From positions 1 to 40,038 of the forward strand of contig JAITRU010000005.1 of the NCBI GenBank assembly GCA_031288225.1: a stretch of 40,038 nucleotides of DNA, read 5' to 3'. The position numbers and the translations under genes were made by a program. This document shows positions 20,267-27,742 of the stretch, piece by piece; the stretch's first letter is position 1; each line of letters opens with the position of its first letter. A model generated the notes under the pieces. It had not been told where the DNA came from and ran no database searches. It saw nothing but the letters and a program-made list of their open reading frames with translations. This stretch comes from Holosporaceae bacterium. GTDB lineage: Bacteria > Pseudomonadota > Alphaproteobacteria > UBA3830.

Positions 20267-20342
20267 TGGCGTCCCCAACGAGATTCGAACTCGTGTTGTC
20301 GCCGTGAAAGGGCGATGTCCTAGGCCTCTAGACGATGGGGAC
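20267..20342 (-). tRNA. tRNA-Glu (anticodon TTC)
   Basis: On the minus strand the acceptor stem GTCCCCA pairs with TGGGGAC, followed by discriminator G and encoded CCA. The anticodon stem TCGCC/GGCGA encloses CTTTCAC, giving anticodon TTC. The T-arm reads GAGTTCGAATCTC. The total is 76 nt. It is transcribed toward the transporter gene at 18892-20196. Confidence 0.96.
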
Positions 20343-21005
20343 ATTAGCGCAGCAATAAACATTCCTTGGGATACGGCAAAGGCACACCAACACTTGCCAC
20401 CGTAGCAAGCCCAACCACGGTAACAACCACTTACCATACCACCGGGCAAAAAACACACCACAGAGCATGCTTTTTTCTTTCACATAAAAATACGCACCGC
20501 CCAGTGTAATCACTCACCTAATTTTTTGCAATAGACGGCGCAGATAAAATCATAGAACACGCTACAACCTTCCTCCAGCAGTGGATTAGTGCTCGCTAAA
20601 AAAACTAGGGAATAACAACAACAAAAAGAGGGCAACTGATTGCCCCTACCTGCATATCGCGCGAAGAAAACGCAACAACAAATACTAACCGGCTAACCAG
20701 GCTATTCGGCCTATTTTTCCAATTCAGTCAAGCCTGAGAATCCCAAACAGCCCTGGAAAAAAGAAGCTGGAAACCAAAAAGCATCACACATTTCACTTTT
20801 TTTTACAGAACCCCGCCACAGCACCAATTCCCTAACCTCATTCGCGAAGCCAGGAATGCGAAAGGAGGAAGGAAAAGAAGCCACACAGAGCAGGGGAGGA
20901 GGGGAAGGAGGAGCCCATCTCTTCACACGATTCCCACCCTCTATAACTCCTCAGCCCTACCCCATGCTCATTCTACCACATTCCTAATTATCATCCTCCT
21001 CATTC
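20343..21005. other. Gene-poor interval, 663 nt
   Basis: I find no credible coding region. Positions 20870-20915 carry a purine-rich stretch on the plus strand. A minus-strand open frame (20711-20926) has a composition like translated intergenic repeat sequence and no ribosome site. No clear hairpin-plus-T-run terminator was recognised. Confidence 0.5.
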
Positions 21006-22232
21006 TCATTCCTTATTCTCTTCTTCTTTCGTCTTCTTTTCTTCGCCGCTGCCTTTTACTTTTTTGAGCAACACCACATTATTCTTTTTATTTTTTGGCT
21101 TGCCCTCATTATTATTGATGAATAGAGGCGAGAAGTCTTCAGTTATTATTGCTTTCTTCTTATGTTTATTATCATCACTAGCATTACTTGCTGGGTTGCT
21201 TTTTCTCGGATTAAGACTTCTTCTTATCCACACCTGATTCTTGGATTTGTTGGCTATTAGGGACTTGAGGTTTTCTTTCTTTTCGCTCTCTTCGCTATCT
21301 TCATTCTCGTCATCAAGCGCATCCATTTCCTGAATATCTTTACCCTTCTTTTTGCTAAGGTTGGTGAGAACTGTGCCAGTTACTGTTTGCATTATTAGAT
21401 CTTTCTGTTCATCTCTAATCTCAGCAACAACCTCCTCAAGTACATCTTTTAAACAAGACAGATTATTAAACGCTTTATTCATCTTTAAAAGCGGGATAGA
21501 CAATATCTCGTTGTAAAAATCAGCTTGCATTCCTTCGCTTTTGCTTTTGGCGCGACGATAAACAACTTCTTTGTTAAGCCCATTTACTAGGGGTGTTTTT
21601 TCCTGTAATAACTCTTCGAGTATAGGCAAATTAGCAATCATGCTATTAGCAGTCATATCATTATCATCATTCGATAATGATTGGCAACAATCGAATATTA
21701 CATTAGAGATACTATCAATCTCGGTAGCCAATTCATTTGCCCTACTCGATAACGCCTTGAGATCGGTGTCGTTTTCTTTCCTCGATTGGTTGCTAGGCAC
21801 GATATTGCTACCGTTTGCACTAGTAGATCCTTTCTGGAAAAGGTTAAACTTTTGCTGAGAAACATTATTACCAAGTAACCTCTGATTTATGACATTGCTA
21901 AAGTTATACGCTTTGTAGCCAGGTTTATTGTCGTTATTTACGACGTATCCATTCGATTGGTCGGGACTGGTGTTTAGTCCGCTAGACTTGCCAAATGGCC
22001 TCGGAGAGCTATCATTATGCACCTTGCCAATTTTGCCAAGGTCATATACATTTTTGCCAAAATTGCCGTTGTTATTTACGGCATGTTTATTCAGTTGGTT
22101 GACTTGTATATTATTTAATCCGCCAGGGCTACTAACCCTGATAGCACTAAAACCTTTAGGAAGAGCAAGAGCAACATTAGTATTAGAGATTCCCACGCAC
22201 ACAACACAACACGTCAATAACAATTTTTTCAT
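21006..22232 (-). CDS. Secreted low-complexity protein of unknown function
   Basis: I do not recognise this protein. It starts MKKLLLTCCVVCVGISN and continues to ALALP, a clear Sec signal peptide with cleavage probably near residue 23. The ATG is at 22232 behind AAGGTGG; a longer open frame reaches 22358 but would bury the signal. Residues about 30-120 are Asn/Gly/Ser-rich with two degenerate copies of a ~30-residue unit (GLNN...AVNNNGN...G...YDLGKI and GLNT...VVNNDNK...G...YNFSNV). A helical middle (about 165-320) follows. The C-terminus is strongly charged (KKENLKS, ending KTKEEENKE). There are no transmembrane segments after the signal. The signal, low complexity and lack of recognisable domains fit an envelope or effector-like protein, but function is not established. 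Confidence 0.75.
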   Translation of the reverse strand: MKKLLLTCCVVCVGISNTNVALALPKGFSAIRVSSPGGLNNIQVNQLNKHAVNNNGNFGKNVYDLGKIGKVHNDSSPRPFGKSSGLNTSPDQSNGYVVNNDNKPGYKAYNFSNVINQRLLGNNVSQQKFNLFQKGSTSANGSNIVPSNQSRKENDTDLKALSSRANELATEIDSISNVIFDCCQSLSNDDNDMTANSMIANLPILEELLQEKTPLVNGLNKEVVYRRAKSKSEGMQADFYNEILSIPLLKMNKAFNNLSCLKDVLEEVVAEIRDEQKDLIMQTVTGTVLTNLSKKKGKDIQEMDALDDENEDSEESEKKENLKSLIANKSKNQVWIRRSLNPRKSNPASNASDDNKHKKKAIITEDFSPLFINNNEGKPKNKKNNVVLLKKVKGSGEEKKTKEEENKE

Positions 22233-22587
22233 TTTTCCACCTTTATATACTATTAAAAAAAACCTGTGGTCAGATGTAACATACATTGCATAGGTTTGCA
22301 AGTATTGATTCGCAAACAAAAGAACATTTTCCCTTATTTTTGGAACGCAGCGAGCCAAAACACCTATATTTCAGCACATTACAAAGATATATACAACTAA
22401 CATAGTTTTGCACAATAATTGCAACTCATGGAACATTAAAATATGAAATTGAAAAACATGGTATTGTAAGAGTAAAAAAGAATTCTTTGAAAATACGCGT
22501 CGAGCAGCATTCACAATTCAAAACGATAGGTTGGAAGATAGCAAATTTGTTTAACGCAAAAAAAACATTGCCTATACATCAAGGTAG

Positions 22588-22900
22588 ATAGACTTTGGTG
22601 GAAGATTAATATGCAAGAAATATGGTTCCGATGGTTTCTGCAAGAGTGGATTTATGAAAGAGAAACAGAGATACCTATGCAAATCCTGGGGTATGAATCA
22701 AAGGGAAGGAGATTGGCGTGAAAAGCATCCTGAATCTCGGAAAAATGCGGCGATTTCAATGTGTCTGGACTGCTGTGGAGTCTCTTAATTCCGTGCTGAG
22801 ATATCATCCGGCTCGATTACAAAGAAAAACTAAATGTTACTCCAAATCAGCTCAAATGCTCGAACTTTCCATTCGTTTACTCATTCATCAAAAATTTAAT
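22588..22900 (+). pseudogene. IS1-like transposase remnant with internal deletion
   Basis: In one frame (22588-22788) the sequence reads a degraded zinc-ribbon start: CKKYGSDGFCKSGFMKEKQR, then YLCKSWGMNQREGD. This is the InsA-type opening (canonically two CxxC pairs), but the second cysteine of each pair is now Tyr and Trp, and no start codon is present. In the +1 frame from about 22775 it reads the C-terminus of InsB-type transposases: VESLNSVLRYHPARLQRKTK, then CYSKSAQMLELSIRLL. Roughly the central 400 bp of a normal ~700-bp coding region, including the catalytic core, are missing. The element is therefore dead. No terminal repeats were identified. Confidence 0.7.
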
Positions 22901-23298
22901 GTATGCTTGCAGGGCAAGCTCCGGATTCATCGCAGCTTGCAAATCACGGATACTATCATTATATTACTGCATATTATAGCATGGTGCACTATGTTGTGCT
23001 GTCCGCTCCAGGTTGTCTGGTTAGTGGAATTTAGAAAGCCAGAAAAATGCGAGAGATAGTAAGAATTTCAGAAAAGAGCCGATGGATGGACGTGATAGAT
23101 ATCCTGAATCTTGCTTTTGCTAAAGATTCCTGCTCCATCTCTGCGTATTTTCGTCATCATCATTGGCTCTAGGGCCAGTTGTATTTTTTTCATCCATTAA
23201 TTTTTTTTGTTACATACCAAAAAGTTGGCTGGTTCAATTGGGTCGCTGCGTTTTGGGTAACTGTTTGTAGATTTTATAAATGAATACGGAGATTTATT
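22901..23298. other. Non-coding interval, about 400 nt
   Basis: This stretch lies between the transposase remnant and the substrate-binding protein gene. Several short frames are open but lack coding character or ribosome sites. A weak promoter may lie at 23259-23286 (TTGGGT, 16-nt spacer, TATAAA) upstream of the ATG at 23299, judged by eye. Confidence 0.35.
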
Positions 23299-24270
23299 AT
23301 GATTATGAAAAAATTTTGGTGGCTAGTAACTACCGCAGTGATTGCATCTGCATTTACCTTTGTGTTTTTCAATGAAAAGAAAAAAGAAAGTCTTCCAATT
23401 GTCGCCATCGCAAACTATGGCCCCCTTAAGGATTTAGAGCTTTCAATTCAGGGAATCAAGAACGAATTATCGGACAATGGTTTTGTGGATGGTCAAACGA
23501 TAAAGATCGAAATTGCCGACATAGCCTGCGATCTTTCTCTAATTCCCCAGATAATAGCGAAACTGAAAAATTGCAATCCAATGGTCATGGTATTGGTCTC
23601 AACACCAATTGCCCAGTTCGCTAGGGAAAAAATTCGAGATATTCCGCTGGTTTATGATGCCGTTACTGATCCTGTAGCAGCAGGTCTGATCGATGGCAGT
23701 AGGCCCGGAAATAATATTACCGGAAGCTCTGATATGCAGGATTTGGGCATTCTGCTGAAATTTGTAAAAACAATTTTCCCCAACGCAAAGGCGATTGGAC
23801 TACCCTATTTGACCGCCGAAAGTAATGACACCGCGTTACTAAAGATGATGGAAAGAGCAGCTCCGGATTTTGGTTTATCCGTTGTGCCAATTCCAGTAGA
23901 TCAAATGCGAGACGTTTCGATTCGAATGCAGGGCGTTAGTGGGAAGGTTGATTGTATATACGTGGGAGCCGGAGGACTTTTGGCAGCCATGCCGGCCATT
24001 GCCGCTGAAGCGCAAAAGATGGGAGTGCCAGTGTTTGGTGCGGAAGATTTAGCTGTACGAGACGGTCTTGCGTTGGCAAGTTATGGCGTAAATACCGAAT
24101 CCGTTGGCCGAAATGCCGGGAAATTGGTAGCAAAATTGCTAAGCGGGATCGACATAAAGATGCTGGCTCCCATTTGTCCAAAATCCACGGATCACATGTG
24201 CGTCGTAAACAAAAAATTGGCAAAAAAATTCGGCATCCGGATTCCAAAAAATGCTACATTGGTGGAGTGA
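23299..24270 (+). CDS. ABC transporter substrate-binding protein (ABC_sub_bind / TrpX-like family)
   Basis: Members of this family (PF04392) are periplasmic binding proteins for ABC importers, some of tryptophan or other aromatic amino acids. After a membrane-anchoring signal (residues 5-24, WWLVTTAVIASAFTFVFF, no lipobox), the mature protein has the expected features. These are VAIANYGPLKD, GLIDGSRPGNNITGSSD (close to the family's GLV.S...PGGNVTG), LLKFVKTIFPNAKAIGLPY, and the C-terminal ASYGVNTESVGRNAGKLVAKLL. The length of 323 is typical. The start is backed by GGAG 7 nt upstream. No permease or ATPase genes adjoin it here, so its partners must be elsewhere or lost. Confidence 0.88.
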   Translation: MIMKKFWWLVTTAVIASAFTFVFFNEKKKESLPIVAIANYGPLKDLELSIQGIKNELSDNGFVDGQTIKIEIADIACDLSLIPQIIAKLKNCNPMVMVLVSTPIAQFAREKIRDIPLVYDAVTDPVAAGLIDGSRPGNNITGSSDMQDLGILLKFVKTIFPNAKAIGLPYLTAESNDTALLKMMERAAPDFGLSVVPIPVDQMRDVSIRMQGVSGKVDCIYVGAGGLLAAMPAIAAEAQKMGVPVFGAEDLAVRDGLALASYGVNTESVGRNAGKLVAKLLSGIDIKMLAPICPKSTDHMCVVNKKLAKKFGIRIPKNATLVE

Positions 24271-24295
24271 AGGGTCCAGACCATTCTAGAGGCCA

Positions 24296-24601
24296 TTGCC
24301 TGATGAGATTTTTCTTGCAAGAGTTAGAAAGAACGCAGCACAAGACCACCGTGTACTCTGTGTACATGAGGATCTGAGCAGCGGATCTGACGAAGTCTGT
24401 TGTGAGAAAAAGCCATTAGGTAACGACCTTGAAGTTGCAGAACTCCAGAAGCCTCTGAATAAATCCTCTGCCACCGATGCTGTTGCGGTTCCAGAAATTG
24501 CGGCAAAGGCTCAACGGCCGACCAGCAATACCACTATCGCTCCGAGAGCGCCAGCAAAACATCAGCCGTCCGCCGATAAAATCACCGTTATACACGATTG
24601 A
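24296..24601 (+). CDS. Doubtful small ORF or gene fragment, 101 codons
   Basis: The frame is bounded by a TAG at 24287 and can start only at TTG (AGAGG lies 3 nt upstream, too close). The product is Ala/Pro/Lys-rich in its second half and ends APAKHQPSADKITVIHD. I recognise no domain. Codon choice looks compatible with real coding, so it could be the tail of a lost gene or a small protein, but support is weak. Confidence 0.2.
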   Translation: MPDEIFLARVRKNAAQDHRVLCVHEDLSSGSDEVCCEKKPLGNDLEVAELQKPLNKSSATDAVAVPEIAAKAQRPTSNTTIAPRAPAKHQPSADKITVIHD

Positions 24602-24663
24602 GTATTGGATTTCATTTTGCCATAGTGATGCAAAGAGTTATGGGGAGAAGAAGAAATGAATGC

Positions 24664-24768
24664 TTATACCAAATCTCATTTTGGATTGTCCAAATGGCTT
24701 CTAGAACACGCTCTACAGCAGCCGTTGCCGGGCAGGCAATAGTTAATCGATGATGAGATTTGGTATAA
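24664..24768. repeat. ~105-bp inverted-repeat element, copy A
   Basis: It is bounded by perfect 16-bp inverted repeats TTATACCAAATCTCAT (24664-24679) and ATGAGATTTGGTATAA (24753-24768), 105 bp in total. Length and termini match the elements at 35085, 37721 and 37821. It lies between the doubtful ORF and the 3' end of the RNA methyltransferase gene. No coding capacity; consistent with a MITE. Confidence 0.75.
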
Positions 24769-24794
24769 TTTGCTATCGCATCAAAAAAAGTCTG

Positions 24795-25583
24795 TTACCC
24801 AGTGGCAAAACAATGGCTCGTGCACTGTCTGCGTATTTCATAGAGGCTAATGGTAGCAGCCTGGGCTGCATTGAGTGTTGTAAATGATCCGATACCAGGC
24901 AATTTGACTAGAAAATCACAGGATTCGCGTGTAAGGCGGCGCATCCCGGTGCCTTCACTGCCGATAACCACGATCAACTTGCGCTCTAAATCCATTTCTG
25001 ACATTGTTTTGCTGGATTTTTCATCGAGTCCAACGCACCAAAATCCGTGTTTTTTCAGATCATTAATCGCATGTACAAAGTTAATTACACGAATTATTGG
25101 CACATATTCAGCCGCTCCGGATGCCGCTTTCCATATGGCCGGAGAAAATTCTGGACTATTATGTTCCGGAACTACGACGGCGCGCGCTCCAAAGACCGCG
25201 GATGCTCTTAGAATGCTTCCTAAATTTTGAGGATCTGTGATTTGATCCAAAAACATGAATGGACGATTATCTGATTCATCTGTAAGTAAATCTTCTAAAC
25301 AAAGATGAAAGTGCAAATCCTTTACCAGCACAGCACATCCCTGATGGGTGGCATCTTTGCCGAATTTTGCTGCGAAATAATTCTTATCAACAAGCTCTGC
25401 CTGCAGCGATTCGTGAACACTACCGTATTCTTCCAAAAAATCTTTGCATGATTCCAGTAAAATAAGTCGCAGAATTTTTCTTTCTTTATTGAGAATCGCA
25501 GCTTTTACTGCATGCTTTCCGTATATCCAGAATGAATTTCGATTTTTATCAGATCTGCTGTGGGCATGTATTTTTGTACTCAT
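24795..25583 (-). CDS. rlmB: SpoU/TrmH-family RNA 2'-O-methyltransferase (RlmB-like)
   Basis: This enzyme uses AdoMet to methylate a ribose 2'-OH, most likely in 23S rRNA as in RlmB/TrmH group 3. A substrate-binding N-domain (WIYGKHAVKAAI, residues 19-30) precedes the SPOUT knot. Motif 1 is LDQITDPQNLGSILRASAVF near 112-131, motif 2 is VVIGSEGTGMRRL near 209, and motif 3 is LPGIGSFTTLNAAQAATISL, slightly altered from the usual SLN-V-S-A form. The length of 262 is normal. The exact target nucleotide is inferred from family resemblance. Confidence 0.87.
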   Translation of the reverse strand: MSTKIHAHSRSDKNRNSFWIYGKHAVKAAILNKERKILRLILLESCKDFLEEYGSVHESLQAELVDKNYFAAKFGKDATHQGCAVLVKDLHFHLCLEDLLTDESDNRPFMFLDQITDPQNLGSILRASAVFGARAVVVPEHNSPEFSPAIWKAASGAAEYVPIIRVINFVHAINDLKKHGFWCVGLDEKSSKTMSEMDLERKLIVVIGSEGTGMRRLTRESCDFLVKLPGIGSFTTLNAAQAATISLYEIRRQCTSHCFATG

Positions 25584-25717
25584 GGAAGCAATTTAGCACT
25601 GCCGCAAAGAGAAATCCACGATTTTTAAGCAAATTTTCAGCAAAAAATTTTGTTAATATATTTTTTACAATGTTGTGATTATGCTGAGCAAAATATTAAT
25701 CGGTTGGTGTTTTTCGC

Positions 25718-26302
25718 ATGGTGATTATCTGGGGGCTGTTTGCATTGATACTTGTGCTTGTATGCATCAACGATTTTTTGTTTTTTCGAATAGAAAACGA
25801 ATTGGTGGTAGCTCTACTCATACTCTACATTATTTCCTGTTTATGCAACATATCCGGCGGTAATATCATAGCCGGAGCTGCAACAGCAACCATTGTTTTT
25901 TTGATTACGTGGGTTTTAAATCGCTGTAACCTCATTGGTGGCGGAGATGTGAAATTATTGTTTCCTTTGCTGCTATTTTCCGAAAATAGTCTCAGCTCTT
26001 TCTTTCTTATTACTGCCATTGCGGGTCTTATTCTATGTGGAGTGTACATATTTTATGGACGTAGGATATTTTTATTCCGCAAAAGGTTTGTGACGGGTCT
26101 TTTGCGCCAACAAAATAAAAAACATAAAAAAAATAACGGCAATATATTAAATATTGCTTTACTTTCGTTACGTAGGATTACGGTTAATAACACTGTTTTG
26201 AAGCAAAATACTGTCAGTGTTTTGAAGCAGGAAATTCCCTACGGAATAGCGCTTTCATTTGGTGGTTTTTATGTGGTTTTTGAGAGTTTGTTTGCTAGGT
26301 GA
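25718..26302 (+). CDS. cpaA: Tad prepilin peptidase CpaA/TadV
   Basis: This is a membrane aspartyl protease (A24 family) that cleaves the leader of Flp-type prepilins. Both catalytic regions are present: the aspartate in CINDFLFFRIEN (residues 17-28) and the second in NLIGGGDVKLL (GxGD). There are about five hydrophobic helices, and a lysine-rich loop lies near 138. The length is 194 residues. The Shine-Dalgarno is weak and the first ATG may not be the real start. It is the first gene of the Tad locus, divergent from the RNA methyltransferase gene. Confidence 0.88.
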   Translation: MVIIWGLFALILVLVCINDFLFFRIENELVVALLILYIISCLCNISGGNIIAGAATATIVFLITWVLNRCNLIGGGDVKLLFPLLLFSENSLSSFFLITAIAGLILCGVYIFYGRRIFLFRKRFVTGLLRQQNKKHKKNNGNILNIALLSLRRITVNNTVLKQNTVSVLKQEIPYGIALSFGGFYVVFESLFAR

Positions 26303-26305
26303 AAC

Positions 26306-27706
26306 ATGAATGCTAGAAATGACACGATACCAATGATTATAGCTTCAGTAGTAGCCTTGGCAATTACGCTGGCGGTTAGATGGTTCATGCCGGCCGGCAA
26401 TGGTAGTGGCACTGCACAACAGACGAGTGGTGGTGATCTTTCCATGCCGGAAATTCCACTTATGGTAAAAAAAACAGAAAAAAAAATTATCGAACACCAG
26501 GTATTAATTGCGGCTAGGAACATAAAGAAGAACGAGAAAATATCTGCTAATTGTGGGACTTGGAAACAATGGCCCGCTGACGCCGTACAGCCGTACTTTA
26601 TAGTAAAGGACACAAAAGGAACTCCGCTCAATAACGTTGCTGATTATAACAATGCCATGAGAATGTGGGCAAAAAGCGATATTCCACCTGGTGTTCCGCT
26701 AATAATTCAAATGTTGACACCAATTGACCCCATTAAAAAAACGGCAGAGGAAAAAAAACAAGCAGAAGAAGCAAAGAAAAAACAAGCGCAACTTATCAGG
26801 AAACGACCACTAATTCAGATGGGCATGCGAGCCGTTACGTTTAATATAGACCAAAAAACTGCATCTTCCACAAATATTCTTGCTCCCGGAGATTATGTTG
26901 ATGTTTTGATCATTGAGCAAAAGGGAGCGCAATCAAAGACACATAAATATAAGGCATTGAAAATAGTGGCAATTGATGGAGAGACTAGAAATCATAATGA
27001 GAATCTAAGTACTGCTGGCAACATCATGAATAACATTGGTGCCACCGTTGGCCATCTTGTGACTCCTAAAAATGTGACGCTGGAAGTTAAGGAACGCATG
27101 GTAGAAAAAATGCTACAGCAGGCCAGTAGCAATGGCATTACGCTATCCATACGAAGCCAGGCTGAAAAACCGATTCCGGAAGAAGATGATGAAGAAGATG
27201 ATTCGGATATCGAAGAGGATGAAGAAGACTCTGGCCATACACGCAACGTACATCTTTCCAGCAACTCGATTCTAGGTGATATCATGCGCATGAACATGTC
27301 GAATAATAGTTCTGCGGAACCAAAAGAGGAAGAAGAGAAAAGTAAAGAATCCAAGGAAAAGGACGCATTATTCTTAATAAACAGCATGAATTTAGCCAAT
27401 AATGGCATAGCAAGTAGTCAACCAAAGGACGAGGAGTCAGATCCAGATATGGACGAGACTGAAACCTATGATGGTAAGTTAAAAGAATTAGCAAAGTATG
27501 AAGTTGTACGGGGAAAGATTACCGGCGAAGAACCGAATGAAGATAAACAATCAGCCGTAATATACAGGAAACTTACACCGAATGTTATTCAATTTGACGA
27601 AAATGGTAAGATAACAGATGGTACTCAAAAAGAACGACCAAACACTGCAGAGAATCGCATTCCGAAAGAAGTCAAAAAATCGGCCAGCGATATGGTGAGG
27701 CAGTAA
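26306..27706 (+). CDS. cpaB: Tad pilus assembly protein CpaB/RcpC, with long acidic C-terminal extension
   Basis: CpaB is an inner-membrane-anchored periplasmic protein that works with the secretin. One membrane helix spans 9-27, an SAF-like domain about 64-140 (VLIAARNIKKNEKIS), a charged linker 143-166, and the RcpC/CpaB domain 170-283 (MRAVTFNID...NILAPGDYVDVLII and VTLEVKERMVEKMLQQAS). Beyond it is an unusual tail of about 180 residues, dominated by acidic runs at 291-309 and 340-353 and ending in KKSASDMVRQ. CpaB is normally around 260-300 residues. The tail is a lineage-specific addition or a fused spacer. The ATG follows AGGTGAAAC, 3 nt after cpaA. Confidence 0.87.
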   Translation: MNARNDTIPMIIASVVALAITLAVRWFMPAGNGSGTAQQTSGGDLSMPEIPLMVKKTEKKIIEHQVLIAARNIKKNEKISANCGTWKQWPADAVQPYFIVKDTKGTPLNNVADYNNAMRMWAKSDIPPGVPLIIQMLTPIDPIKKTAEEKKQAEEAKKKQAQLIRKRPLIQMGMRAVTFNIDQKTASSTNILAPGDYVDVLIIEQKGAQSKTHKYKALKIVAIDGETRNHNENLSTAGNIMNNIGATVGHLVTPKNVTLEVKERMVEKMLQQASSNGITLSIRSQAEKPIPEEDDEEDDSDIEEDEEDSGHTRNVHLSSNSILGDIMRMNMSNNSSAEPKEEEEKSKESKEKDALFLINSMNLANNGIASSQPKDEESDPDMDETETYDGKLKELAKYEVVRGKITGEEPNEDKQSAVIYRKLTPNVIQFDENGKITDGTQKERPNTAENRIPKEVKKSASDMVRQ

Positions 27707-27742
27707 TTTGTGTTTGTGTTGATTGTATTTGGAGTTTGTTAA

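Noticed and set aside
20160-20405. Plus-strand open frame over the tRNA-Glu gene
   Set aside because: It is translated from the antisense of the tRNA and from the start of the transporter gene; its tRNA part gives the familiar artefact peptide.
20711-20926. 71-codon minus-strand ORF in the gap after tRNA-Glu
   Set aside because: No ribosome site, low-complexity composition and no family resemblance.
22718-23059. 113-codon plus-strand ORF as an intact gene
   Set aside because: Its middle is the InsB C-terminus of a broken IS1-like element; the rest has no coding support.
24664-24768. Copy A as a transcription terminator hairpin
   Set aside because: The arms are separated by 73 nt and have no following T-run; similar elements of the same length recur elsewhere, so a mobile repeat explains it better.
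26992-27408. Ser-rich minus-strand ORF inside cpaB
   Set aside because: It is the antisense of Asp/Glu codon runs in the CpaB acidic tail, which gives Ser/Leu-rich shadows.
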